Shown piece after piece: positions 13,789 through 23,892 of a stretch of DNA of 64,000 nt. Each line of letters opens with the position of its first letter. Positions within the stretch are counted from its first letter, which is position 1. Below the pieces are notes generated by a model, which was given only the letters and a program-made list of their open reading frames with translations, ran no database searches and was not told the DNA's origin. The DNA comes from Symbiodinium sp. CCMP2592 (lineage: Eukaryota; Sar; Dinophyceae; Suessiales; Symbiodiniaceae), in assembly GCA_905221615.1 (NCBI GenBank), contig CAJNDT010004902.1, positions 496,001-560,000 on the forward strand. Reading direction: 5' to 3'. The translations under genes were made by a program, and so were the position numbers.

Positions 13789-14389
13789 TGGGTCGTTCTC
13801 TAAGTTGGGGTCCCTTTTGGGGTACCCTAAAATTTTAGGTGCCGTATGATATTCAGGATCCAAAAAGGGACCCCAATTTTCACAACCACCCACAGGAAAT
13901 ATGAAGGTCTGAACTAAATGGTAATAGTGTACCCTCGTATTTCAGTTGAAGGTTCGAGCTAAGTAGTCATAGTGTACCCCTATTGTCCAAGCCTTATTAT
14001 AATATCTTATGGACCTATCAAAACCTATCAAGGCCCTGTAAAATAAACCGTATAAATATGGAAGCCTCCATCCCTAAGCCCTAAATCGTATACAGCTTGT
14101 GAATATGGAAGCCTCCATGTAAAGTCCTCGAAAGCCCTTCCCTCAAACTCTTTCTTTTCGGAAACTTGTAAACACCTTATAAAATCTTATGAAACACCTT
14201 ATAAAATCTTATGGAAGCCTCCCATATAAAAATCCCCGAAAGCCTTTCCCTCAAACCCCTAAACCCTTAAAACCCTAAACCTAGGTTCCTTCAAACTCCT
14301 TTTTTTTCGGGCTTTCGGGCAGGCTTGGGCCTCGCCTCCTGGCTCCACACCTGAGAGAAAGGGAGGAAAAGTATCTGCTACCTGGGTTG

Positions 14390-14480
14390 TTTGGGGATTT
14401 GGGGTTTTAGGGATTTGGCGTTTAGGGATTTAGGGCTTCGGGGCTTTGGTGTTTTGGATTTTAGGGGCTTGCTGTTTAGG
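14390..14480. repeat. Degenerate telomere-like tract
   Basis: Successive phrases such as GGGATTTGGGG, TTTTAGGGATTT and TTTAGGGCTTCGGGG resemble decayed TTTAGGG units, the usual plant/alga/dinoflagellate telomere motif. The opposite orientation (CCCTAAACC) occurs near 14,255-14,285. Confidence 0.4.
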
Positions 14481-16411
14481 GGATCAGTGTTTTTGGTGCG
14501 TGGTTAAAGAAGAATTTGTGGATGTTACAGCTTGATGCTTCGGGACGGGGGTGGAGCTTAGGTTTAAAACGCTTCTGTAACCCTGTTAGCCGGAATAGTG
14601 ACCCGTGCTAAAAGTAACCCTACCGCAAGCCGAGGGCTTGCGACCAAACCATGGTTCAGAAAGTGAACCAACACTTGCAAGGGGCATAAGGGGATAGAGG
14701 CGTTCATGTTCCAGGACTTGACGGGGTCTCTTTCAACTTGCAGGGTTGAGCTGTTGGCTTCGGAAGGGTGTGCCAACCATCCTGGAGGTTTGTAAGTTGT
14801 TTTTTGCTTCTGAAGTGCCTGGAGACTAAGTCCCAAGGAAGGTGATCTTGCAGGTTCAGGGGTAGTTACAGTATAAGTAGGGTTATAAGTTCCCTAATAT
14901 GGGCTATAAGTATAGTTACCCTACTTATGACTACCCATGAACCTCCAAGAAGGTCCTGCGGCTTTCTCGGTTCGGGACCGCAGCTGGCCCAAAGCTGTGA
15001 GCCACAGATGACTTGATTGGGAGAGGAATCAAGGTGCTGCTCTCCGTAGTGACTAGCAGCACATGCCTCAAGCTTCACCTCTGAGGTAAGAACAGCCATG
15101 AATGGTTTGGATAAGAAGATAGACTTGAGGAGAGACTCTCGAGGACTACGGAGGAGCAGAGCAGAAGAGCAGATACAAAAAAAGCTGACAAAGTGTCAAT
15201 TACTACTCTCCGAAGACGAACTCCGAGAGATGGGCGAGCAAGCTTGCTGCACCCCGACTGCAAAGAAGCTCGACTCCCAACCCCTCGGCCCTTGTCAGCA
15301 CGGTCACCATCGTCTCCTAAGGTCATCGGAAGCATCGTCCATACCGTTATCAAGACCCTAGTCACTAGATGGTCCAGACTCGCATCACTCTCATTGTGGC
15401 GATAGTATGTGCCCGTTTCCATGACCATAAGGGAAGCCATGCTGGCTCGTTGCCAGAATCAATACTACTTCCACGACTGATGCCAACTACCGCTCCGAGC
15501 AACATCGACGACGTTGCAAAATACCCTGACAGCGACTCCATCATTGGTCTGAACATGCCTCCGATGCCAGTACTCACCGTACGGGCCCGTACCAGCATCG
15601 CATGGTTCTCAAACTGGTCTTGCCAGTACAGTTTTATCATCATTGCCAGTGTTCTGCTGTGGTGTTATGCAAGAACGTGTCGTTGCCATTCGTCCCATTT
15701 TCTCGTCATTATTATTGTTCTTCGGTTGCTTACGGTATCAGGAGCATGGCGACCACATCGGAGCGCATCAAGAACCTAGATCCCCGGCATTGCAGTTTTG
15801 AGTGCTCTAATCACATTTTATGATGTAAGGTTCAGGGTCTGCTGATGAGAACTTCTAGAAACACTGTCGGAATCTATTGGCTATGAAGCAGGTGGTTGAA
15901 TCAGACCTCCATCTTTCGGATGCGTTGCTGATGTAAGGCTAGTCCCAATGAGGGAACTTACTGATAGCAGTGCATTTCAACAACGACCCGAACGGATGCC
16001 AGTACAGACGGCCAACCCCTAAACCTAACTCCTACCCTGAACCTTGTGAAGAAGCTGATCGCTCCGAAGCGGCCGAGAGCTCTCTCCAGCAACATGACGT
16101 CCCTTTCGTCACTACCGAATACGCCTTTTGCAAGGATGGTGCGAAGATCTGCCTGACTTCTTGCTCCTAAGATCACTGTTGCGGTCTGCCATGTTAGCCA
16201 CATCCTGCAAGCTCTAGACATGCACTTTATCTCTTGAGCTCTAATCCAAAGAATCAGTGAGTGCTGGCTTCTGCCGATGGTCAGAAGAAAGAAGAAGGGC
16301 AATCTTTGCTATGGGCATTGTCATGACGGTGAAGATGCTTGCTGCTACGCCGATGGCTTCTCGTGCTGCTTCAACCACCGGCACTACCACCTCCGCCATC
16401 ACCATGGTGTA

Positions 16412-16512
16412 CTATAGTCCGCTACAGAATTACCCATACTATTTTAGGGGTTCCTTGTTATGATTTGAGTTTTAATGGGCACCGAAAGTCTATTCTAATT
16501 TGTAAGGCCCCT
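16412..16512. repeat. Family-A fold-back repeat next to the LTR element
   Basis: Runs from CTATAGTCCGCTACAGAATTACC to TTTGTAAGGCCCCT and includes the family phrases ACTATTTTAGGGGTTCC and TCTATTCTAA. The first LTR retrotransposon was inserted a few bases beyond its right end. Confidence 0.6.
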
Positions 16513-16515
16513 GTA

Positions 16516-16520
16516 TTAGT
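16516..16520. other. Target-site duplication TTAGT (left)
   Basis: TTAGT directly precedes the LTR here and directly follows the other LTR at 24,209-24,213. A perfect 5-base duplication is the expected size for a copia-type integrase. Confidence 0.9.
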
Positions 16521-16687
16521 CAGAGATTCCGTTAGAATCAGTTTTAGCCGTGCTTATTGAAGCAATCAAGACAAAGGAAACCCCAACTCACAAGGGCACC
16601 TTTTTATCTTGAGCCAAATATTGTAGTTAGCATGCACATCTGTACAAGTGCATGCCATCCTACCGTGTGTCCCTGGTGATTTCTGCT
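16521..16687 (-). repeat. 3' LTR of element 1
   Basis: 167 bases, identical by eye to 24,042-24,208. On the coding strand it begins AGCAGAAATC and ends AATCTCTG, so it lacks the usual TG...CA ends. It carries the 11-base spliced-leader-like match on the minus strand at 16,608-16,618. Confidence 0.93.
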
Positions 16688-16695
16688 CCCCCCTT
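16688..16695 (-). promoter_or_regulatory. Polypurine tract of element 1
   Basis: On the coding strand AAGGGGGG lies immediately upstream of the 3' LTR. The same eight bases precede the 3' LTR of element 2. Polypurine tracts prime plus-strand DNA synthesis, and this one fixes the LTR start at AG. Confidence 0.85.
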
Positions 16696-17050
16696 AGGCG
16701 AGTCACCATCGGTTAAGAGCCTACTTTACAGATCACCAGTTTGCAAAGTGTAGCTGTATTGCTACGGCTACAAGGTGGCGATGGATTTGCATGCTCCCGT
16801 GTATTTCGGGGCGCCTTGGGAGTCTGTACAAAAGCATCGCTGTTCGACAGCCCTACAGTCACAATGAAAGTTTACAAGGGACCTAAGACCTACATAAATT
16901 CACCCAGGAATCGGGCTCTTCTGATTCCAGCAACGCGAACATCGGAGCACATCATCCCAATGGTCAAAGTGCTCACGAAGCTCCAGCGGTGCTTCTGTGC
17001 TTGGGTGCTGACATGCAACCACTTAGGGAAAAATCACCTATCCTGGCGCG

Positions 17051-20000
17051 TCACCGCTGCACAGGTTGGGCGGCTGGGTTGATGCCAAGCATTCGCAGAG
17101 CTGGCAACCATTTAGGCCCTGGAAGGCTTTTGGTGAACACATCTGCTGCTTGAGCATCGGTCCTGACATGCTCCAACACTGTGTCGGCCTCACGGAAAGC
17201 ATCATAAAGACCGTTTAGGTCGATTTTATGAGTTTTGCTCACGTGTCGTAGGCGCGGGGAGTAGCCATTACGGATGACCTGTATGGTCGCAGTATTGTCC
17301 TGCTTGCAACGCAATAAGACACTGCGCCCCAGAATTCGCGAGAGGAACTCTTGGTTTGGGAGACCCTCGTCAAACAGACCTGTAGCTAAGCTAATTGCTT
17401 CGGCTTCTGTCGTGCTTCTGCTTACAGCAGTCTGACGTTTCGAAAGCCAACTGATCGGAAACCAACTCCGTGGCCCTTGCACTGCCAACAGCCCCCCTGA
17501 TGTGCTATACCCGTGCTCTATTGAACCTCCATGATCCGCATCGGTGTAGAGGACCAGTTCAAGCTTATCGGTAGGATCCCCTATGTAGCTTCTCATCCGG
17601 TAGCTTTTACTAGAGGATATGTAGCACATTAGCCTGTACAATTTGCGGTCGTCGTTGGACGACCAGCGCGTTATGCGTCGGCTCAGTTCCGTAATTGGAC
17701 GGAGGAGGTCAGGGCGTGACAAGCGGGCAAGCCAAAGGCACTTCATGAGTACCTTGGCGGCGTGTTCTGATAGAGCTCCTTTTACTTGCCAACCCTGTTC
17801 AGGGAGCGCGGAGTTTGCAATGCGAGACTCAAGATCGGAGATATGATGACTTGTCTTGTCACTCATACTTCTCTTGAGGTTGATGGCTTCGGCAAGTCTT
17901 TTGCAGGACGTGGCGATCGTCCACGACCTTTTGCCGGTAGATCCAAAGGCATTCGCGTTGGTGGTGCAAAGGTGCAATCCGGCTTCGTGAATGAAACCTT
18001 GGAGCTCGTCAAGCTGCCAACCTGCACATGTTTCCGGCCATTCGAAGTGAACCCGACCATGATTCCGCAGAACGATCCTTGCAGCAAGAATGAAAACTCT
18101 CACCAACCTTCTGGACTCATCTTGCTTGCACGTGAGTCTGGTGCGGGACTTTGGACCAAGGCGCCAACTGTTCAGCCGATTCCAATGGCTCCAAGGTAAG
18201 CAAGGAAGTGAACCCCACAGGTCTACACCTTCACTCTCCGCGAGTTGCTGCAACAACTGGTTGACATTATTCGTGTCAAGCATGCTTGCATGCTCATGTG
18301 CAAGGCGGACGTACGAGAGTCCGAGAGACTCGCCAACAACACTCAAGTTGGAACTGGGCGTACGGCAGAATTCGTAGAACCTTCCATAACCTGACAACTT
18401 GTCTTGACTGATAGAACACCCCCCTGATTCCGAACTTGTATCCCGGCGCGTTACCGCTGCACGGGCTGCATTCAGCGGGGCAGCAGTTCCTGCGGCCGCC
18501 GTTGTAGCCTCCGGTTTCACGGATGCAGCAGGGACAGGGTCTTTGAGGAAGAACACGGTTTTACCAGTCCACATTGCAGTCATGGGTTTGGTCCCGTCTT
18601 CTGAATGCCAATCCTCGCTTATCACTTCTTGCTTCTCACCAGTTTCGTAGGTGAGGAACGTTTCTCTGTGAGGTAGGAGGTTTTCAGGCGGAACTGGGAT
18701 ACCTTTAACCTTTTTAGGCGTAAACAAGTGCTTCCTTTGCTGCACATGATACCTAGTCAGTGTCTCGCCCTCTAACACCCACGAGTCATGGTTGCGGTCC
18801 ACTCCATCTGGAAATTCATGCAGTTTCTCGGCCAACAAAGTAGCGAATCTATCCCGACATTCCTTAGAATGCTCAACTGGCAATCCTTCGCAAGCGTTGC
18901 ATTCAGGAGTGGGCCCGTGCTTAAGAACACGTGCTTCGGTGATTCGGAAATTACCTGTCAAGGCTTTACTCTCAGCTGGGTGTTCTGGGATGGTGAGGCT
19001 CATGACTCTCCCCTCGATGGTTTCATCTACGGGGTAGTCCTCAGGATCCAGGGTCATCTCTTGGAGGTTTAACCTGAGTTCACCCTTGTCTTTGAGTTCC
19101 GCTAGTGGATAGCGGACCTCATCCTGGTAGACAGTCATGGCCGTTTGAGGGGTTACCTCAACCTTTCCCAGCAACAGGTCTTTGACCTGCTCCAGCGAAA
19201 GAACTTTGTAGGCTTTCTTAAAACCACATCCCGGCTCAACCCTCCAACCAACAAAGATCCCGGCTACAGTCTTTAACTCAACCTTCTTAGTGACTTTGGC
19301 TTGGGGCCTAAAGTACACCAAGGAACCGAAAGGGAACTTGTTTCCAGAGAACGGTGCGCCATGCAATGCCTCCCAAGGTTCTCCAAGGGATAACGCGGTT
19401 GCTGCGTACTGGACGGCAAGTGGCCATAAGCTCTTAACTTGACCAGCCTGGCACAAAGCACATCGGGAAACGTCCTCTAAGGTCCGAATCCTTCTATTGA
19501 TGATTGAAGTGTGTCGGTATGGAATTGTCGTAGGGTGGACGAGCTTTAGCTCATCCGCTGCAGCCTCAAGCTCAAGCGAATTATCACTGTGAAGCTCAAC
19601 GGCATTGCGACGACCAATGAAGTGGCGCAAGGCTTTAGCGCTGTCGCCACTCGACTTTGAACGTGAAGGGTACGCCAGCATGAACCCCGTGTGGTCATCA
19701 ACAGCTACGAGAAAAACTCTCTCCCCATGCAAACCAAACAGGTTCCTGTCCATACGGCCTTTGGCGACGATTACATGGTCAACATGCAGGCGGTCACCAA
19801 ATGACTCACTTGCTTCACCGTCCGTCAAAGAATGTTCAATCGGAAGTGCACGTGCTGGCAACGCATCTTGCTTGGAGCGCATGCATGTTTTGCAAAACTT
19901 GTTCTTAGGAATGTGCGTTAGCTGGTGCTCAACACTCCTTGCAATCTCCTTTAGCCTTTCATCTTTTGTACGCGCATCGTCCTCTTCCACCTCTACTGCT

Positions 20001-22993
20001 TCCTCTCCTGGCGCGTCAACCGCTGCACAGGGAGGTTCAGGATCCGAAGCCGCTGAGGCCGGTTCGGGTGAATCTGCGGACGCAGGCATGTGGGAGATGC
20101 GAATGATTTCCTTAAAGATAGGGACATTCTGGTGGAGCTCATCAGCATAGCGGCGGTTGGCAGTTGGGCAATGCACGCGCAACGAATCAGTGTCCTCTAC
20201 GAAGAAAGGCTTGGCTTGACCTGACCCATCAGGCAACCACAGGAACGCCTTTCCCTTAGAGTTGACTTGGTCTCCAATGCACATTGCCCAAGGACTCCCC
20301 TCTAACAAGTACACTTCATCATTTGTGACCAAATCACCCTGAACTTTCACTGAATCTGTTGACGGCCTGTCCCCACCACCTGTTGAGAACAGCACTGGAT
20401 TTCCAGTGGCAGCGATATTATCGCTCAGACTCGGCTCATTTTGCACATCAGTTAGCGAACCAATGTACCTTCCAGCGCCTGTATCCCCCAACCAGCTAAC
20501 CGTGGCTGTCCCATTACCGTGGGAAACGAACTGCGGATGGCATGGAACGGAGGGTGCAGAAAGGGTAGCCGTCATCAAGGCCAACATTCGAGTGCCAAGC
20601 GACCTCCCAAACAAAGCGGATTTGGCAACTTTCCTGCAACTGCTTAGCCCATTCCCAACCTTACTTGCACCGCCCGGCTCAGGCGCACAATTCACTGCAC
20701 GGTCACCCTGGGCATGGCCAACGGTAGATGCAACGATTGCACACGCGGCTGAAGCTTTTGAAGGCGTGCTGGACTTGGCCTTCGCTTTGGCACCAGTTTT
20801 GGGATTAGGGTGAGGGTTGTTGGCGTCATGGAGGTACGGGCAGTTGTTCCTAAAGCATGTGCCAGTAGGAAAGAAAAGACATGGCGTTTTCGCCTTCTCT
20901 TCCTTAGACATAGGTGCCTTGGCCTTTGGCTCCGATGACTTGCCCTCTCCTTTACCCTTCGGATTTGCCTTAGGCGCTGGTGCAATGGGCGTTGCAGGGG
21001 TTGCCTTTGGATTCGGTTTGTCGGGCTTCTCCGGCTTGCTCGGCTTGTTGGGCTTAGCAGGCTTTTCAGGCTTATCCTCAACCTTTGCTGCGGCACCTGA
21101 AGCCTTTGCAGACAAACTAGCAGTAATAGACGCGTGATTGCTGTCGTGATGGGCCTCATCAATGACTTCAGCGAGCTTGTGGTACAACCACTTGAATGAG
21201 CGCCTTGACGAACCAACTGATGCTGATCGGAACTTGTCAATCTGAATTTGGAGCTTTGGGACGTTCTTGACTTGCTCATACAGGAATGAGCGCATTGCAC
21301 TCTCTGAAGGCATCTCGTCCTCTTCTAAAGCACCCAAAACATAATCAACCCGATTCTTAAACTCCTCGAGCTGAGCAGTTGAAGATCCCGCAAGTTTGAT
21401 TCCCAGAAGGTGCTGTTGCGTCAGGGTTGTTCCACGATCCTTCTGAAGCTTGAAGCGCTTGACGATCGTATGCAATAGCACTCGGCCTTTCGGCTGAAAT
21501 CCCCGTTTTAGCGCCTTCTCCTGAATCGACTGAAACTCCAACGCAAACTGAGAACCCTTTGCCTGCTCAATCAACTTGGCTGCAAGAACCCTGTCAAGCA
21601 CTGGGAACGATGAAGACTTGTTGAGGTCTGCAGCCGAGCATTCCTCTGCCTCCTTTAGCCATGCATGTAGCCCAGCTTCTGAACCCTTGCAGAATTGGGC
21701 AGCGCTAGCCATTAGCTGATTACGGAAGCTTCGAAGATCCGCTGCTGATTTGGGAAAGTGAGTGATCTTGATTTTGTCGTAATGCTTCGTTCTCATGGTT
21801 TGCTTCTCTGCCTCATAAGGATCCGCATGGCTCGCAACGGGTTTTCTAGGTTGGCTAAAGTCCTCAACAAGCTCCTCTGAGTCTGAACTGCTGCTCGAAT
21901 TGCGACCTTTGATGGATGCTGCACTCGAGCTTGAGCTCTTGTTGCCCTTATGTGCAGGAGAGGAAAGTGACTGGACTTTCTCCTGAAGGATGCTAACGGC
22001 ACCTATCAATTGCTGCAGGGTCTCCTCTGGGACCTGGGCGGAGCTGCTGGAAGACTGCTTCGGTGGGGGTCCCGGCGGAATCTCGGGTTTTCCCTGAGAA
22101 ACGGCCAATTCGGCCGAAGGGTTCTGGAGCCCTTCTTGCGCAACCACTTCACGCGGAACCCTTCCCTGAAAATCCAGCGAGCTCTCAAGGTACAAGGACT
22201 CATCAAAAGTCTTGGCCAACCTTGAAAACACATCACCCCGTGGCACAGTAGGCATCTGGGCTGTGCGCGCCGGCGCGTTAACCGCTGCACGGCCGCTGGG
22301 CGAAAGCTCGGGGGAGCCTTGCGCTTGCCAGGCTTTAATGTGCTGAAGCTCTTGGCTCAGGGATTGGATCGTTTCAGACATTTGGGCAAACTTGGCATCC
22401 GCTCGATGTTGATAGCTTTGAGCTTCCTGCTGCAGGGAGTTTACTAACCTTTCGGCAGTGGCCCTGCGCAAAGTCTCCTGCTCAAGTCGTATACCCAATT
22501 CCCTAAGTTGACCCTCATATTGCAACCTTTGGTGCTCAAGTTGGGCAATGGCTTCGGAAGTTATGGAGTTTCTGTCATGCTCGTGCCTTGCCTGGACCTC
22601 CCCTAACACATTTAAGTGTCTGCGTTCGGCTTCCGATGCAACCTCATGCACAACACCTATCACCTGTTCTGGCGTGGCGCCCACATGCAAGGATCTGGCA
22701 TCCACATTGGTCTGGGAGTAATGCGGTGACTGCGCTCCCAAGGCTGGGGTTGCTGTGTCAAGGGAGGGACCTAAGTTCCTAGGCCTATTTGCCCTTAACA
22801 AAGGAACCCTTTCAACCGAGGATCGGGTATTGGAAGTTACTGTCTCAGTACTGGGGCTTATGGCAGGGGCACTTCCAGTCCTGAGGCTGGGCACTACTGC
22901 CATACCTGGTGTTTGATTTGGACTCCTACTCCTCACCCTCCCCCTAGCAGAACCACTGGAACTACTAGTTAGCAAAGGTGGAGTGGATTCCAT
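17051..22993 (-). CDS. Gag-protease-integrase-RNase H polyprotein lacking RT
   Basis: One uninterrupted frame, open from 23,017 (GTG). The first ATG is at 22,993. Residue numbers here count from the GTG. In order: Ser-rich N-terminus; coiled coil at about 110-225; Gag core around 400-640; Lys/Pro linker; CCCH finger CLFFPTGTCFRNNCPYLH near 712; aspartic protease box DTGAG near 845; integrase HHCC finger (HQLTH...CKTC) near 1032; integrase core Asp residues in HVDHVI (about 1079) and HSDNS (about 1144). The third acidic position reads IINRR where element 2 has VLERE, so the catalytic Glu is missing. A methyltransferase-like segment (GSLPCLPWSHWN near 1603; HFEWPE) follows. RNase H comes next with YTDADHG, TTEAEA and KQDNT. 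The roughly 320-residue RT present in element 2 is absent, with the frame intact across the gap. Trans-mobilised non-autonomous coding is the best reading. Confidence 0.88.
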   Translation of the reverse strand: MESTPPLLTSSSSGSARGRVRSRSPNQTPGMAVVPSLRTGSAPAISPSTETVTSNTRSSVERVPLLRANRPRNLGPSLDTATPALGAQSPHYSQTNVDARSLHVGATPEQVIGVVHEVASEAERRHLNVLGEVQARHEHDRNSITSEAIAQLEHQRLQYEGQLRELGIRLEQETLRRATAERLVNSLQQEAQSYQHRADAKFAQMSETIQSLSQELQHIKAWQAQGSPELSPSGRAAVNAPARTAQMPTVPRGDVFSRLAKTFDESLYLESSLDFQGRVPREVVAQEGLQNPSAELAVSQGKPEIPPGPPPKQSSSSSAQVPEETLQQLIGAVSILQEKVQSLSSPAHKGNKSSSSSAASIKGRNSSSSSDSEELVEDFSQPRKPVASHADPYEAEKQTMRTKHYDKIKITHFPKSAADLRSFRNQLMASAAQFCKGSEAGLHAWLKEAEECSAADLNKSSSFPVLDRVLAAKLIEQAKGSQFALEFQSIQEKALKRGFQPKGRVLLHTIVKRFKLQKDRGTTLTQQHLLGIKLAGSSTAQLEEFKNRVDYVLGALEEDEMPSESAMRSFLYEQVKNVPKLQIQIDKFRSASVGSSRRSFKWLYHKLAEVIDEAHHDSNHASITASLSAKASGAAAKVEDKPEKPAKPNKPSKPEKPDKPNPKATPATPIAPAPKANPKGKGEGKSSEPKAKAPMSKEEKAKTPCLFFPTGTCFRNNCPYLHDANNPHPNPKTGAKAKAKSSTPSKASAACAIVASTVGHAQGDRAVNCAPEPGGASKVGNGLSSCRKVAKSALFGRSLGTRMLALMTATLSAPSVPCHPQFVSHGNGTATVSWLGDTGAGRYIGSLTDVQNEPSLSDNIAATGNPVLFSTGGGDRPSTDSVKVQGDLVTNDEVYLLEGSPWAMCIGDQVNSKGKAFLWLPDGSGQAKPFFVEDTDSLRVHCPTANRRYADELHQNVPIFKEIIRISHMPASADSPEPASAASDPEPPCAAVDAPGEEAVEVEEDDARTKDERLKEIARSVEHQLTHIPKNKFCKTCMRSKQDALPARALPIEHSLTDGEASESFGDRLHVDHVIVAKGRMDRNLFGLHGERVFLVAVDDHTGFMLAYPSRSKSSGDSAKALRHFIGRRNAVELHSDNSLELEAAADELKLVHPTTIPYRHTSIINRRIRTLEDVSRCALCQAGQVKSLWPLAVQYAATALSLGEPWEALHGAPFSGNKFPFGSLVYFRPQAKVTKKVELKTVAGIFVGWRVEPGCGFKKAYKVLSLEQVKDLLLGKVEVTPQTAMTVYQDEVRYPLAELKDKGELRLNLQEMTLDPEDYPVDETIEGRVMSLTIPEHPAESKALTGNFRITEARVLKHGPTPECNACEGLPVEHSKECRDRFATLLAEKLHEFPDGVDRNHDSWVLEGETLTRYHVQQRKHLFTPKKVKGIPVPPENLLPHRETFLTYETGEKQEVISEDWHSEDGTKPMTAMWTGKTVFFLKDPVPAASVKPEATTAAAGTAAPLNAARAAVTRRDTSSESGGCSISQDKLSGYGRFYEFCRTPSSNLSVVGESLGLSYVRLAHEHASMLDTNNVNQLLQQLAESEGVDLWGSLPCLPWSHWNRLNSWRLGPKSRTRLTCKQDESRRLVRVFILAARIVLRNHGRVHFEWPETCAGWQLDELQGFIHEAGLHLCTTNANAFGSTGKRSWTIATSCKRLAEAINLKRSMSDKTSHHISDLESRIANSALPEQGWQVKGALSEHAAKVLMKCLWLARLSRPDLLRPITELSRRITRWSSNDDRKLYRLMCYISSSKSYRMRSYIGDPTDKLELVLYTDADHGGSIEHGYSTSGGLLAVQGPRSWFPISWLSKRQTAVSRSTTEAEAISLATGLFDEGLPNQEFLSRILGRSVLLRCKQDNTATIQVIRNGYSPRLRHVSKTHKIDLNGLYDAFREADTVLEHVRTDAQAADVFTKSLPGPKWLPALRMLGINPAAQPVQR

Positions 22994-23013
22994 TTTGACG
23001 ATAGCGCCACCAG

Positions 23014-23892
23014 TCACTCGAACAACCGATCAATCGGAACCTCGTGCAGCGGGCTGTCCCTCGTGATATGGTAGATCCAGGGCTTGCCGTTCCGATAGCA
23101 CTCGTCCTTAACTTGATCGTTGTCGTCCAGCAGTGTCGGAATGTTGAAGTGGTTGCAAATGTCAGCCTTACCACCACGACCCGTCTTTTCAGTGCAAACG
23201 ATTACGATGCTGAAAAGATTGGCCACTCCAGATGCCAGCAACTCCTGAATATACGTCGATGCGCCTCTTCGCCCAACGTAGGTGAGGAGCAATGAATAGC
23301 AGCCAGCGCGACAAGTATTGGCCAACCACTTCAAATTGCAAATAGGAATGACGCAGCCCTCTGTGCTATCCAAAGATGATCCAAGCTGCCTCCTTCGCAA
23401 CTCTCGGCTGGTATAGGCAATCGTTTTATAATAATCAATCGCGAAAGTCTTCTCTGGAAAAGTAAACTCCGGATCAATATGCTGCTCGCTGCAGATTACC
23501 ACGTCGCCCCGATTCGCACTTGGGAAGATAGTCTCCAATGGGTGCACAAAGTGCTCGACTTGCGGCAACTCGTGAAGACTACTCAACTCGGCAAAACGGA
23601 TAGGGCCCCTGGGTTCCTCCCTGGCAGGTTCAGCTGTTACTACCAGAGGGTCCTCCGGTGTTGGAACAGGTTCAGATGTCGCTACTCCAAACTGCAAATC
23701 CAAAGCCGCCGCGATGTCCTCGTCTACCTCCTCGTACGCACTCCGACTCTCCTCTTCGCCCTGCGCGTGAAAAGTAGGAAAGAAGACCGCCAAGCCCTGC
23801 GATACCGCCGCGAACAAAATACGGCCTTCCCGTCTGTCCTTGCGGCGCTTTGATTTGCCGGCGCGAGGTCTGTAGGTATCAGACCTTTTCAT
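23014..23892 (-). CDS. Element 1 ORF1, HAD-like protein
   Basis: The frame is open from 24,006, but the first ATG on the coding strand is at 23,892, giving 292 residues ending LHEVPIDRLFE. Its TGA overlaps a GTG of the next frame (GTGA), so the two ORFs are tightly packed. A basic start (KRSDTYRPRAGKSKRRKDRR) could be a nuclear signal. The C-terminal half has the motif order of the HAD fold: KTFAIDYYKT (motif I, with Tyr instead of the second Asp), YSLLLTYVG (motif II), TEKTGRGGKAD (motif III Lys) and NIPTLLDDND (motif IV). The related ORF upstream of Gag in element 2 keeps the same order. HAD membership is inference from motifs, and the missing second Asp suggests altered or no phosphatase activity. 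Confidence 0.6.
   Translation of the reverse strand: MKRSDTYRPRAGKSKRRKDRREGRILFAAVSQGLAVFFPTFHAQGEEESRSAYEEVDEDIAAALDLQFGVATSEPVPTPEDPLVVTAEPAREEPRGPIRFAELSSLHELPQVEHFVHPLETIFPSANRGDVVICSEQHIDPEFTFPEKTFAIDYYKTIAYTSRELRRRQLGSSLDSTEGCVIPICNLKWLANTCRAGCYSLLLTYVGRRGASTYIQELLASGVANLFSIVIVCTEKTGRGGKADICNHFNIPTLLDDNDQVKDECYRNGKPWIYHITRDSPLHEVPIDRLFE

Larger units (their letters stand above)
12560..16411. other. Repeat-rich intergenic region
   Basis: No convincing genes. The region holds two family-B fold-back repeats (13,425 and 13,685), short direct repeats such as AACACCTTATAAAATCTTAT near 14,170-14,210, and a telomere-like G/T-rich tract at 14,390-14,480. Overlapping ATC/CAT-rich open frames on both strands at 15,075-15,823 lack a clear coding phase. 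Confidence 0.5.

Noticed and set aside
15075-15823. Overlapping open frames on both strands
   Set aside because: ATC/CAT-rich sequence opens several frames at once; no splice sites or motifs single out one.
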